A DNA stretch of 64,000 nucleotides from Crocodylus rhombifer (Eukaryota > Chordata > Crocodylia > Crocodylidae): NCBI GenBank assembly GCA_038503035.1, contig JAVSML010024426.1, positions 188,607 through 252,606 on the forward strand. Direction: 5' to 3'. Of this stretch, positions 11,521 to 25,208 are shown piece after piece; position 1 is the stretch's first letter, and every line of letters begins with the position of its first letter. The notes beneath the pieces are model-generated. The model ran no database searches. It saw only the letters and a list, made by a program, of their open reading frames with translations, and was not told the DNA's origin. Both the position numbers and the translations under genes were made by a program.

Positions 11521-12900
11521 GGCATGCCTTATTTTCTGGGTACCCAGTTTGAAACAGCCAGGATCTGTTATGCAGAACTGCAAAGTTTTTGCAAGTTCTG
11601 TTGACTCAACAGCCAACTCTGTCAGACTACATGAGCGCATGCGCATCACTGGGCTTGTGCCAGCATCACACAGACACTGAGCAACCGTGTCAGATAAACA
11701 GAACAGGAGTTCCTGCTCCACCTTCAGATGGAGGGATGTGGCAGACACATTATGGGATGCTCACACCACTCAGGGAGTTGTGGCTGAACAGCACCTACCT
11801 TCCATGACAGCATTCTACTAGCTCCTTTGTTTCTTCTGTTCAGCTGCCCATTCATTTTTGAATGCCTGCAAACCCCTACAATTTCTTACCCCTTCCACCA
11901 GCATGGATTCCAAAGGTCTTTCCAGCATGATCGAACCCTTCCTTATTATGAATAGTGCCATCCTTACCTGTGCCACATGACTGGTAGGAACAAGAAGCAA
12001 AGATACTGGAGGAAGAATGGCTGAATAAGGGGAATAAATCAATGCTGTGGCAAAAGGTTAGGAGCAGCAGCCCTGAGGGTGCCCACTGATTCCACTGACA
12101 TTTGGAAACCTTGGTGCATTTCAGCAGTTCCACAATCCCTTCCTCCTTGAAGCGTCTCTCTTGTCTCTTCATCACTGTCAGCTTTGCTGCTCCTGTCAAA
12201 GATGCCCTGCACAGGCCTCCCTACTTGAGGGCACTGATTTAAAAACAGGAAGCTTGTGAGATATACCAAGACATACAGCAGTAGCATAACACATTAGGAA
12301 GCTGTCTTTTCTTTTTCTAACAAATTTGCTATTGGTAGCAATGCAGGAGCCCTACAGCTGACATAGGAGCTTGCTGCAGAACCCTCTCCTGCTGCTGCCC
12401 TGGTTCATTTATCAGTTACTAAACCCAGAACCTGAAGGAAAAGATACAAGGAACCGGCCACAGCTCTTTTTGGAGACTCTCACAGAGGATCTGATAAAAT
12501 TTCTATCCTGGTGGAAAAGATACTCTGCAAGGATTCCTGGTCTGGACCAACAGCTACACATGGCTTCTAGGTAGCCTGGAGAGACTGGGACATAATCACT
12601 ACCTCACCAGTATCACCCATCCCCTGTCGACCCCCACAGCCTGTGTGAAGAAGGCACCTGGTCCTGGGACATTTGTTGCACATCATCCCGACAATGCTGC
12701 AATCCTTGGTTTTCAGAAATGAAGCACAGTGTGGCAAGAGCAGGCACCATTTACCAGAGGACACTGAACTCCTTACTTTTACTGGTAAATGTGAAGAGCA
12801 TCTCTTGCTGATAAAGCAGCTCGAGACTTCTCTGGTTTGTTTCGTTTTTGCTTTGAGTACAAGAAGTGTACCAAATGTAATTGGGGTGGAGGGGCTTATA

Positions 12901-12985
12901 AATTCATAGACTGGAAGGGGCTGGAAGGGACCTTGCAAGATTATGAGGTCCAGCCCCCGTGCACTAGGCAGGAAAGATGAGGGAC
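12901..12985 (-). mobile_element. CR1 3' tail fragment
   Basis: The sequence 'tcatagactggaaggggctg' continues into a '...agggaccttgcaag' run, 'gaggtccagcccccgtgc' and 'aggcaggaaaga'. This is the minus-strand form of the CR1 terminal sequence. Confidence 0.75.
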
Positions 12986-15900
12986 AGGAGGGAAGCACAA
13001 ACAAATGCATCACTTGTCAGACCTGCTTTGCTCTTCTTGCTGGTCTCTGCCCACCGAGACAGCCTGCCTTTGGCTATCCTGGGTGCTCAGTCTCAGCCAC
13101 CTTTATCCTTGTTGCAGAGCTTGCAGGTTACTTATACAGAGTCCTGAGAAGTGTCCCTCAGTGTGTCACAATGCCAAGGATGATATGGAAATCCTTGACC
13201 AATAGGCATGTCCTGGGAGCTCTCCAGAGTGCGTTCCACAGGAAGGCCCGTCAAGCTCTAGGAAACACGATAGCAAGAAAACTGCCTTCTGTAATGCAAC
13301 TTTTCTATTGTCACCTTGTAGAGGGACTTCAAAACAAAGCAGACTTAAGAGTGCAGGGCAGCCTCGGACTCCGATCTTCCAAGCGCCTCCCCTGATATAG
13401 CACCACACAAACGCACCTTTTTTATAAACCTAAAGCCTACTGAATCAGGGTACCACATCCAAGGCAATTTCACCAAGGGCTTCATAGAAAACACTTTCCC
13501 AGATCTGCAAGTGGCAGAGGCAAATGGGTAGAAGAAAGAAGCAAGCCTTCTGCCCGCCCTCGACTTTCCCCACCACTTGGTCCCCTGCCACTGGGCCAAG
13601 CTGTGAGGGAATTCATTCCTTCGGGGGGGGGAATGAATTTAAGATGCAACTTCCCCCCGCCCCCAGCATGGAAAATTATAACGAACTTGGGCTTGCCTTA
13701 AATTCAAAGTCATCTTGAATTTGTGTAAATGTTTTCACAGTGAGTATGTTAAATGATACTTCAGTGTTCAGAAGACTGTTTCACACTACATCTTCCCTTT
13801 CAGTCATTTCTGGATGCTAAATTACTTCTAGTGCCCTTTTTGTCAACTGATTAAAAATACATCTAAATGCTCATTTTGCAGCAGAAAAACCATGTATCCA
13901 ATTCCAAACAAGACTGTGCTTTCAGAATCTAAAAAAAATGGGCTCCTCAGCACTTTAAAGGAATACATTTAAACAGTATTTGAATGTAAATGAAAACTAA
14001 GGAGAAGGATAATTTGACAGCTACTGTCTGGAAAAGCTCATTCTTACACATGAAAGGCCTTTGTAATTCATGGTTTACAACCTCCCTAAACAAATCATTT
14101 CTTCTCAAAAAGAACAAAAGGTACCATCAGTTCATGAAACACCTTGTGGCTTGATTACTATACCAATCCATGTAGAACAGATCTGAAAGAGTATCAGCCA
14201 GCTATATATATATTTTTAAAGATGTTTCAAGCATCCCTCTTACTTATCTTGGGAATCTAGTACTTTTTGTAGGAAGATGGCAAAGGGAGGCAGAATATAG
14301 TACAAAGACCCAAAATGAGATTTGCTGGAACATGTAACAACAATAAAATCCAAACAACTCAAAGCAACAAAATAGCAACTTCATTTAATTTAGACTCTTC
14401 TGAAATTCATAACCTCTCCACTCTGATCAAGTAACTAGATATTGTAACTTGGGAAGATTTAACACATTTACAATCTTCTACAAAAGATGGTTAATGAAAA
14501 CTTAATGCTGAATGGGTGACACTCAAAATCCATGCAAATTGTGAGGTTTTTTGGGTTTTTTTTAAGCAAGTATCATAAAACCATGGGGGAAGAAGAAAAC
14601 AAGCCTCCCACATGACAGGACATAAGAACTTAATACAGACAACTGTCTTTAATACCCTGCCCACAGTAAAATTCTGGTAATAAAGAGAGATTTCCCTGAT
14701 GACTTTTAACTCTAGCAGTAAAAAGACAGTGCTGCACTTCTGGGCCACAAAATGTATTTAAGTGGTCAATTAAGGATACACTTTCTGCAAAAACCTGCAA
14801 ACATTTTTAGAGCAACTTAATGCCATTCTTTAATTATTTCTTAAAATGTCAACACAAGTTACAGCTTATTCTTGACTCATTAGTATATTAATTAGTCAAG
14901 ATCTGTAATATGACAAGGGTTCAAACACTCGCTATACAAAGAACTACACCTGCTAGGCCAACTCCCAAACTGAGTAAATCCAAAAGGAAGTCTCAACAGG
15001 CAAAGCCTTTGGGCAAAGACCAGCTCCTAGTAGCTGCAGTTCGAAGCCCTTTACCTCTATCCTAATTCCACACTGTTGGAAGGGAAAAGTACTCCTCTTT
15101 TCCCCCCAGCCCTCCCACCATGTCTGCTGGCTGCTGCAAAGGAGGGACCAGCCATTGCTGCTCTACCCATCTCCAGCTTTCTCAGGCAAAGGATTTGGGA
15201 CTAGCTTACTCATCTCTCCCACAACTGGTCTCTGCCCTAAGCAGCAACAACATACACTAACGTGACTCAAATCAGTTTTGTTGCTGACTACAGTTGTGAA
15301 CAGTAATAAGAAAATCAGAGAAGATGTAATTACACTTTTGGTGCTGTCTGGAGAAACTAAAATAGCAGCAAAGGAACTGAAGCTGTCTGCAAAGCCTATA
15401 GTTCTGCATTCATATTTGGAAAGTATTTTTCACAACCGCAAGAGAGAGCAAAGAACCTTTTTGGTAAGGAAAGGAAGCTTAATTTTTACAAAAGTTTTGT
15501 TGTAGGCCCTTGTGTTGCCATTGCACATTTCCTACGTGACAGAAGCAAATGGCTTTTTCAAGCTCTGGTTCAATGCATTCATAGTACCGTAGAACCTGGA
15601 TCTTTCAGATTTGGGCAGTTCACAGCACATTACCAAACTGAGGAGAAGCTGCTTGCTGCAGCTTTTGCTTCAAAGGGCCCAAATTCTCCAACAAGCTAGA
15701 GCTGCCCAGCCACTGCCTGGAAAAGTGGCAACACCCTTTGAAACAAAAGCCACAGCAAACAGCTGAAGCACTCAGTAGCTGTTTGTTGTGGTTTTTACAC
15801 AAAGTTTTAGATGGTTCCTTCCCTCTTTTGGACACAAGCTCTTTACAGGATTTTTTTCCAGTCCCATTTTATTTAGAGTCATATCTGACTTATCTGGACA

Positions 15901-16240
15901 GTATACTGATTTTATAGTGCAAGCAAGTAGGGAGCTCTAATTGCAAGTGTGTTTTATGTTTAAACACTTTAAATCAATAATTTATGTCTTTCTTCTCCAG
16001 TATGCTCATTGTGTTAATGTTCAAGTTTAAATTGCTTGAAAATATATCCTAACTGATTTTTGTTTCAATCAAAATCAACTTTGTTTTAAAAAATTAAAAA
16101 GAATTTACTCAGATTTTGTCAACCTTACTCTTTAGCACAAGCAGATGATACAGATAAAAAGCGAGCTTCAGGAAATAGATTCCAATTTGTTTGCTTCATT
16201 TCAGGGAAGGTGCACACAGCATAAAACCCATTTCTGGCCA

Positions 16241-16402
16241 TTTTATAGACTGTAGAGTCAGAAGGGACCACAAAGGATCATCATGTCCAACCCCCTGCCC
16301 TTGGCAGGAAAGAGGACCGAGGTCAGGTGACTATCAAGCCTCCTCTTGAAGACCTCCAAGTTAGGTGTTGGTACCACCTCTCTTGGAAGCCCATTCCAGA
16401 TT
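16241..16402 (-). mobile_element. CR1 3' tail fragment
   Basis: The markers 'tagactgtagagtcagaagg', 'atcatgtccaaccccctgcc' and 'ctcctcttgaagacctccaa' form a CR1 3' end read on the minus strand. Confidence 0.8.
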
Positions 16403-17182
16403 TACTTTCTATCATTCATGGGTGTCTATGATAACATGTACAGTGGCATAATTACTTTAAACACTTTTACAATTATTAGATGATCTTTTTTGCATCCAGA
16501 TGCTGCATAAAATATATCTAGTTAATATTTTTTTGAGAACAGACACAGTGACCCCATTTGGCTAGGCCCACACGTACACAGAATAGTCAGAGCAGAACTG
16601 TTTTTTTGTGCATGAATGTTACCATAGTACCTAAACACATGCTACAAAGAAAAGCCTGAATTTTTTAGGCCTCATCTGCACCAAGTTTGCCAGAAGAACT
16701 CCAGGTCTGGCAAAAACCAAGTATGTTAGCCTGCTTGTATGGCTGTCCAGCCCAGCACTGCAGGTACAAGGGCACATTTTACCAGGCGATGCCTTCCCCG
16801 GGGGTACTTCATGCCACAGCTGCTGAGTGGAGCCGCACGGAGCTGCCAGAAGTACAAGGACACAGATGAGCTGTGGCAATTGCTGTCTAACACCAGAAGT
16901 TAGAAGTAGTTCATGAAGATAGAGCCTTAATCTAAATTTGGATGTTCTCATGAGGGGTCCTATTGGATGAAGCTTTCCTTTGTCAACATGCGTCCCTCCT
17001 AAAAGCAGACTTCAGAGCAGTTAATGCTGTGTTTTCTTTTCTCAAGTGCTCTACACAAGAATGTTAGAAAGGATTTTTTTAATCTAGGGGTATAAACTGC
17101 TTATATAAAGTGGAATGTAACAGGATAGAGGGAAAAAAATGCTCCTTCGGTATTCAGTTTGTGTTAGCTTAACATTTTAAAC

Positions 17183-17199
17183 CACACACACACACATGC
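17183..17199. repeat. Short (CA)n microsatellite
   Basis: About seven CA units occur in an otherwise AT-rich stretch. Confidence 0.6.
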
Positions 17200-18660
17200 T
17201 TACAGAGAAAAAACATCTTAAACTGCAATTAATGTGAAGTCTTCTGAGAAACTGCCTATACTCATTTTCTTTAGCAGCGGGCAGTGGAGTTGGACTCAGC
17301 AGTTTCACACGAATGTCCACAAAGAGGAAGTAAATGTGTAATGAAAAGAACAGCTAGTGGTAAATATAAGCATGAAGCAGACTGTTTGTAAAGTGATGTG
17401 TAAGTATTTGGCATGGGGGGCTTTTGTTTTGTTTTCAAAGGAAAGTTAAGTCAGCAGCACTGAATGAGATATGAAACAAAAATTAAGGGATACTTAAAAA
17501 CCACCTAAAAGAGCATTCTGTTCCAAATCTGGCATTTTCAATTCCGATAGCATCCCTCTAACATAATCAGCAGTAATTGCACTGCATATTCCTGCTGGTT
17601 TACGTATGTAGGAAAGCTCCCTCCAACCATTAAAAACTTCTAAATTGGTTGAAATAGTTTTAATGTGATCACTATGTTCCTTCTGAACTACAAACGTGCA
17701 AAAGATAAGCAATGATTAAGACTGAATATTAGCTTTAGCTTTCTTGTTGCTGCCCACCTTCTTTCAGGGTTTAACATTATCATTTCTTTTGGCAATGACT
17801 ATTATACATTAATAATGCACAAAATTAAATAAGGTAAAAGGAAGAAATCTCACAAGTGCCTGAATGAAGGAGCATGTGCCTCAAATTCCTTAACTCTTAG
17901 GCATTTGTGAAAATTCAAGCCATAAAAGGCCTAAATTATGTTGTCTCAACATTTCCCTTCATTTTGTGGGCCACAATAACACTTCTGACTGCTACAGCTT
18001 AAAAGGAAAACATCTCATTCACTTTGTGCGTTGGACAGAACTTCATGCTCAGCCAGATCCCCTCCTGTAAAGTCAATTAGTTTTGCTAAGTTTTAACTAC
18101 AACCACTGAACATTATTACTGTTATGTACTGTTCTCTGAGAAGTGTGGAAGCACTTCCTCAGACACAGTAAGTACATGCTTAACTAGCATCTCAGCAGAA
18201 ATGAGGCTGCTGAAACTTCGGAGCAGAGCTGGATATAAATAATTTTTTACTAAATAAAGTTACGCTCTTCAGTTCAAATTCATACATACTAATACACACA
18301 CACCCAAAATAAAAACCTGTTACAGAAGTTGCACACACACTGCAAGAAACAGCGAGAAAACAGATTTCATAGAAAAATGAACAAGCATGGCTCCTAAGTG
18401 CCTTCAAGGAGGAAGGGAAGAAAGAAGACTAGCCAGCAAGAGATCTTTCTTCTTTCCTTCACTAACTACTGCATGGAACCAGGTGAGGAGCAGATAAAGC
18501 AACCAGAGAGATGTCCCCATGGCTTGAAATGCTGCCGACTCTGATAGGGCCCAGCCCAATGAATTATATGGCAAGCCATGCGCCTTCTGGCTTTGGACTA
18601 ATGGCATGCATAGTTTGTACTATACATAAGTAGGTACAAAAGTGCTGCTTAAAAGTATGT

Positions 18661-19440
18661 TTCATAGTTTCTAGGGTCGGAAGGGACCTGAGCAGATCAT
18701 CTAACCGAACCCCCTACCATGGCAGGAAAGAATACTGGGGTCAAATGACCCCAGCAAGATGTGCATCTAACCTCCTCTTAAACACCCCCAGGGTAGGAGC
18801 CTGCACCACTTCTCTTGGAAGCTGTTTCCAGACCCTAGCCGCCCTGACTGTGAAGTAGCACCTCCCGATATCTAACCTAAACCTACCCTCTGCCAGCTTG
18901 TGACCGTTATTCCTCGTCACTCCTGCCGGTGATCGGGGGAACAGTGACTCCCCCAGTGCCTGCTGATCCCCCCGACTAGTTTGTAACAGGCCACAAGATT
19001 CCCCCCTCAGCCTTCTCTTTTGGAGGCTGAACAGGTTCAGGTCCCTCAGCCTGCCCTCGTAGGGCCTGCCCTGTTGTCCCCTGATCATACGAGTGGCCCT
19101 CCTCTGGACCCTCTCCATGCTGTCGACATCCCTCTTGAAGTGTGGCGCCCAGAACTGGACGCAGTACTCCAGCTGCGGCCTGACCAGTGCCGCATAGAGG
19201 GGAAGGATCACCTCTTTGGACCTGCTCGAGATGCACCTGTGGATGCATGACAAGGTGCGGTTGGCCTTCCTGACTGCATCCCCACACTGCCGGCCCACGT
19301 TCATCTTGGAGTCAATGATGCCCCCAGATCCCTTTCTGCCTCCGTGCTGAGAAGAGGGGAGTTCCCTAACCTGTAGGTATGGTGCCGGTTGTTCCTCCCG
19401 AGGTGCATCACCTTGCACTTGTTCATGGAGTACCTGTGCT
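18661..19440 (-). mobile_element. CR1 LINE, ORF2 C-terminus and 3' tail
   Basis: The minus strand gives a long readable C-terminal ORF2 segment: GIIDSKMNVGRQCGDAV, CIHRCISSRSKEVILPLYAA, LVRPQLEYCVQFWAPHFKRD, VQRRATRMIRG, YFTVRAARVWKQLPREVV and FKRRLDAHLAGVI (roughly 19310 down to 18740). The tail runs to 18661 (ttcatagtttctagggtcgg on plus). It is among the younger-looking CR1 pieces in the window, but it lacks the RT core. Confidence 0.88.
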
Positions 19441-21569
19441 AACACTTGCAGCAGCCTGAAAAAGATAAAATGGATCAATACTGTATAAACTGAGACTAGG
19501 AACCCAAAGTACAAAGTGACTTTCAAATTTGCCCCTCATTTCCATGTGCTCAGAGAGAGCAGGTTCTGATAAGGGAGGGAGGGGGAGCTGCAGGGGAAGA
19601 AGTTGGGAAGGCCACCTGGCCCCCCAGATTTATTTCTTTGATGTAGAGGTAGGAGGGAGACAAATTCAAGACAAAACTCCAATAATCAGATTCTATACCC
19701 ATGAAATTATAACAAAATTATGCATTTTCTATATATGGAATCTAATTATTGGGAGTCAACTTAAAATTCAGTGTTGTATTACATTTGAGTAAATATGGTA
19801 TCCAGGTTTTTGCCGCTTTCCCAGGGAAAACATAGGCAGCTACAGCTGGGGTTGGGTAGGGAGCAAAACTGTGGCTGTTCTGTTAATCCTGGTGACAACC
19901 CACTGGTGTTGCTTGGCTCAACCAAACTATCCAAACCCTCTTCACTTCCCAAGCTAAGTGGTGTGGGCAGCCAAAAACACCTGCCAGGTCAGCTACGGGC
20001 TTAAACCAAGCCAGCTGAGAACCCCTCCAGCTGATTAAACTGGACCTTCTGCCCCAGCACAAGAGGTTCAGGTCTGCTTTAAAAAAGCAGCTTCTGCAGC
20101 ATAAGCCTCTGCCAGGGGAAAGACTATGTGCTCGCAGCCAGCATCTACTACTCCCTTGTGCTTACTGTGAAGACCCCTTTGCAGCATTTACTTTCTCTTT
20201 CCCTTGGGTAGACTCCTCCTGCAGAAGCTGCTGTTATCGTATTTTCTCACTTAAAAAAAACATGCACTCTAATTTCCAGCAGCTGTTGCTTTGTTTTGTT
20301 TTTTTTTTTAATGTGTGCTGTATGTGAGAAATTGCAATATATAGGTTGGACTTAGAACCTGGTTCCCAAAACATTCATTTTTTTCTCTGAGCAAAACACC
20401 ACCATCACTGGTACCAGCATAGAGCTGGCGTTGCATTTATACTGAACAGGAGCTAGCCAAACAAGTTTTGAAAGGGCTCCTTAAGCTCGAGATTCTTTCC
20501 CATCTTTATATTCATCTGGATGTGATGAAAAGTCCATCTTTTCCCCCCTCCTAAAGCAAGTCTTAACTATATCCAGAGTCATTTTTCTTGCACATTTTTA
20601 ATTTGTGAAATTGTAGGATGGATGGCTGTAACCATTTTTTTAATGAATGCACAGCTACATACACGAAAGGCCACAAATAATGTCATTTGGACTGCAGAAA
20701 CAGGAACTGAGAAGTCAAAGGATGCCAGTCTGTGGCTGCTCTCACAGTCTTGGTTCTGGTTCCCAACAAGTCCAGTCTGTGCCCCATTCAGAACACAGGG
20801 GCCCATATGGGGTGGACATCATACTTTATACATGACAAAAAACAGGAAAGAGCCCGTCACAGCACAGAACTAGGGTTGCACAAACACACAATCATCAAAC
20901 TGGCATATCCCAACTTCTGCATTCTTGACTGCAACACAATAAACTTTCTTAAAAGCTACATTAATCGGGCGGGGGATTTTCTTACATAAAACTTCCCTCC
21001 TGCCTTACCAATCACGCATCACCATGATTCAACCCTGAATCGTTGCTATGGCAATGCAGTTTTATCACCTGACCTATATTAAGTGGCTGTAGAAGACCAA
21101 TGTCATCCAATGCCTGGGGGAGACAAATATGCTTTTAGTGCATTGTCCAGAGTCCAGGAGAACCTGGCCAAGCACACCTTTTTCCTTCCCTCCAAACTCA
21201 AGAGATCCTGCCCCCCCACGGTGTGCTTGGTCAGGCATATAGAGATGGACCACTGAGGTAGCATCCCAAGTTGGGAAACCAAACTAGATGAGTACTCCCC
21301 CTCCTCCTTCCTTGAGCACACAAAAATGAAGGTAGCAGAGTGGCCACTACACCACAACTCAAGGAGCATCCAAGCTCTGCCAGCACACAGTACCACGCTG
21401 CTGTGGCTTTTGAAGAGGTTTCAGTTCATTGCAAAGATGAAATTTCCCTGAGGAAACTGCCCTGTTCATAAGAATTCCCAATGCAACAGAAAGTGGAGTA
21501 TCAAATGCATCTAATATTACCATATTAGAGCAAACCTTTCATCTTATTAGGCACTTACGTAAACATGAA

Positions 21570-21665
21570 TAAGAAAGGTCACCTATTATATTAGGCACTA
21601 AATAAGCACACAGACAGAAGAGCAGGCTGTGCGCATCATAGAGCTTAAAATCTGGGCAAGACAAG
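21570..21665. repeat. Ancient interspersed repeat fragment
   Basis: 'ctattatattaggcactaaa' and 'catagagcttaaaatctggg' resemble the old repeat also seen at 11262 and 40865. Confidence 0.35.
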
Positions 21666-22032
21666 CACAGGGCAGGGAAAGGATGCGACACCCTGGAAGA
21701 GTGAACAATGTGGTAGCAAACATCAGGGGGATAGAGAGGAACAAATGCAACTGGGGACTGGTTAAGGAAAAAGGACACAGAAAGGAAGGAGCAAGGGACA
21801 GTGCAAGGAAGATGTGGAGCTGGTATAGACTGAAACCAAGGGGAAGAGAATCAGGAAGAGGGTTGAAACAAACAACCCGCCTGCCCTATGCAAGTACCCT
21901 ACTACAGCCTTGAGTGGACTTCCCCTGTGTTTCTGCAGGTCCAGTCTTTGTTTCTGCAGCTGCTCCCTGGCTGACTCCACCCTGAAGTTTACCATCCCCT
22001 GCAGGAGGCTGGAGGCAGGTAGGGCAAACATT

Positions 22033-22345
22033 TAGGCCACAGGTCAGCAACCTAGGGGCCTTCATGGCCCATGAAAAGACTGGACCCAGCCCACAGCAGC
22101 TTAGGAAATCCCAGCCACCGCAGCAGAGGCGTCTACAGAATCCTACTGCCAGCCACATTCATTTATTTTCTCTTCTCTGGCAGGGGCAGCCTCCCTAGGG
22201 TCCTCGCATCTACCTTCTTCTATATACTCCCTTTGGCAGATCTGCTGATCTCCAGGGGAAACGCAGGGTGCAGCCTGCCATGGGGGCTGGATCATAAGCA
22301 GCAGCCTGGGGTGGCAAATAGTTTGCAAGCCCCAACCTAGGTCCT
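22033..22345. mobile_element. Possible hAT-type MITE
   Basis: The left end caggtcagcaacctaggggc and the right part 'gcaaatagtttgcaagcccc' + 'aacctaggtcct' have the look of hAT non-autonomous termini (cagnggtnngcaacc). The body is GC-rich and non-coding. The boundaries are uncertain. Confidence 0.4.
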
Positions 22346-23670
22346 AGCTAGCCTACAGCAAGGGAAGACTCCTAGAACAGCTCTATATTGAATTGGATTC
22401 TACGTAAACCATTTCCTGACTGGAAAGAGGATGAGTAATGCAGCAGCAAAATTTATACCGACCAATGTAATTAGATATAACCAAAAAAGGGCTAATGGGA
22501 ACTTGAGAGAAACCTAAACAAAACATGTGAATAGATAACATGATGGAAAATGTAAATCTCTTTTGATAAGTACAAAGCAATACAGATTGGAGGGGGGGTG
22601 GAATTAAACTACTCAATTCACAGAACTCAAAAAACAATATCAGTTTGAGAAAATTATCTAGGTTTTACAGTGGAAATGTTAACAAAACCTATGCAATGTG
22701 CAAATGGGATCAAAACAAACTAGATGTTAAACTGTATAAGGAGCAGGCCTGTGAATAATATAAACACCTATTTATATACATATTCATATTTACATCATGT
22801 GGAAAAAGGGGTACAGCTTTATCAGAACACTGTGAAATACTAGTCACCCCATTTCAAAATGCTACTTATTGTACAGCTTGAGGGTTGGGGAAATATTGTT
22901 CACTGTCACTTGTACGAGCACAAGCTAAATGACTGGTATGTTACAGGGGAGAAAAGCCAATGAAAGCCTTCAATATCATTTCCAGCAACATTACAGTTAG
23001 TTACGCTGGTGGCCTTCTTTTAGCAGAAGAGCCAGGGACTAGCTGTGCTTGCTAACTCCTCTGTGGTCACCGCAAAGGGGGTAAGAGAAGGACTACCAAA
23101 CAGCCCAGGGGAGGCAGCTTCTACACTGCTTCTGTTGTAAACGTTCCTCTTTTTTCCAGACTTCCAGTCTGGCACTTCCCCAAGCAAAAGAAGCACCAAC
23201 AAAATCTTAGTGAAGCTCAAGTCAATATAAATTTGTTGCAAACTTCACACTGTCCTTCTGATTGCAGCCTCTTCAGTAACAATGACGTATGTTCTCCATT
23301 AAGCAGTTTACTCACTTCCTCTACGATAATCTAGATTCACATTAGGCAACAACAGTTTATGCCTCTAAAATGAAGGATTTTGTGTGTTCTTATAAATTAT
23401 TTGGTTAGTTGCCATTCTAATTAATCCATGCTGTCAAAAGGACATAGCACTATTTTACCCAAGAAAGTGCAATTGGTTTAGAGGCCTTCATTCAAGACAT
23501 ACCGGTATGTGCACAATTTAAATTTCATACTGGCATCCTCACAACAAATCCTTTTAGTCACAAGCCTATCTGCATTACACAGGAGAATATCAGTTTGTAC
23601 CACTGGGCCACCTGAAAGGGGCCAGCTAAATATAAAGTAATATTGTTCAGATAAGTCAATAATGCTAAAC

Positions 23671-23830
23671 CAGGGGTGGGCAAAATGTGGCCTGCCAGGC
23701 CATTCTATCTGGCCCGCAGGGCCCCTAAAAAATTTAGAAAATAAATATTTATCTGCCTGTTATGCGGCCCTCAATGGCTTGCCAAAAACTCAGTAAGCGG
23801 CCCTCTGCCTGAAATAATTGCCCACCCCTG
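23671..23830. mobile_element. Full-length hAT-type MITE
   Basis: It starts caggggtgggcaaa and ends ttgcccacccctg, an almost perfect terminal inverted repeat. The flanks tgctaaac (23663-23670) and tgctcaac (23831-23838) match at 7 of 8 bases, which fits the 8-bp target duplication of hAT elements. The interior is non-coding and AT-rich at its centre, with 'ggcccgcagggcccctaaaa' and 'gcggccctcaatggcttgcc'. A truncated sister copy lies at 42374-42538. Confidence 0.82.
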
Positions 23831-25026
23831 TGCTCAACTGTGCTTGCCAATTGAAAGGCTTATTGATAGTCTCAGCAGAGGCATCCAGGAATCCTAAGGC
23901 AGGAAGCTTGAATATTCTGTTACTTCTAAAGATATTCCCTCCATAGCTGAGGGTTTTATAACCATGCTGCAAAACCATTTCCCCCTCCCTACCTTTGTTG
24001 AGGCTGTTGCGGGAGCTAAGGATCAAAATATATATGCTTATGGGCAGTCTTCCACTATGCTATAATTTTTTATTTCTGGGATGGACATCAAGAGAACTCA
24101 ATAGGTACTCGTAAGATCTGATTAAATAAACTGAAAATCAACAGGGATGAGATCTGCTTGGGAAGACTGACACAGCTGAGGGGGCTACCTCTGTTACGTG
24201 GAGAATTTTGATATTAAGGGGCTGTCAACCTAATGCCTTTCATGAGTACTAAACCTGCATATTTAAGAAGTTGTTTGTTTTATAAAACACTAAAAGCAAA
24301 AGGAAGCACAATGGCAGGTTTCACCAGGGCATAGCTGTCTGGCTGAAGACGTAAACAAAAAACACTTACTCCTTGGTGCAGTTGGTATGCAATATAATTG
24401 GCTGCTTAACTCCCGTTGGGTTTAATGACGTGCATATAATAGGAGGGAGGATGCAGGCCTGGAGACTCAAGATACTTCTCAGAGAGCACCGCCCTCTGAA
24501 CATCCTTCAGTTTACCTAGACTTTTCTGAGATAGCTTGCTCAACAGAGCCAAACAACTTGTATAAACAGCCAAATGATAAAGGAAGTGCAAGAAAGCACT
24601 TTAAAAGAACTTTAGAGAGGTTTAATGAAATCCTGAAGCTGTTGAAGCATCTGACGTCATTAAGGGGCCAAGTATTATGCTGCGAGATTACTGAAGCAAA
24701 TAAGTTGTAACATAATGAGATGTCATAAATATTTGTTACAGTCCTTGCAATTTACGGGTTATAAACCAATTAAAGATATAGTAGGCACAAAAAATTCCAT
24801 ACAAAGGACCTGAGGCAATGGGAGAAGGAAGCAAGCAAGGCAATGTCCAACCTCTGCCTCTTAATGAAGTCAATTCAGTTGAAGTTAAGTGTAGCCCTGT
24901 GTGTCACAAATAATTTAGCGCTAACATTTCTAAAAACATTTTTTCAGAAGTCTGAATTACCCAAAACTATTCAATTTCCAGCTCAATAAGCAGTCTCTGA
25001 AGAGGCAGGATGGTATGGCTTAAGGC

Positions 25027-25208
25027 AGCAGTTTCCAATCTGTGGTACACGTACCACCAGCAGTATACAGGCAACCTGTCAGCGGTATGCATTTAAAGAT
25101 TTATTATAATTACTTTAATTACTCTATATGACAAAAATTTGCTGGTAATGCTTAAGGTTTATCATTTTAAATTGGTGGTGTGCAGCCTGTCAGAGTTTGG
25201 GAACCGCT
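25027..25208. mobile_element. hAT-type MITE, degenerate
   Basis: The left end cagcagtttccaatctgtgg and the right end gtttgggaaccgct are inverted, degraded hAT-like termini. The interior carries a second inverted pair (gtggtacacgtaccacc; ggtggtgtgcagcctgtcag). Confidence 0.5.
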
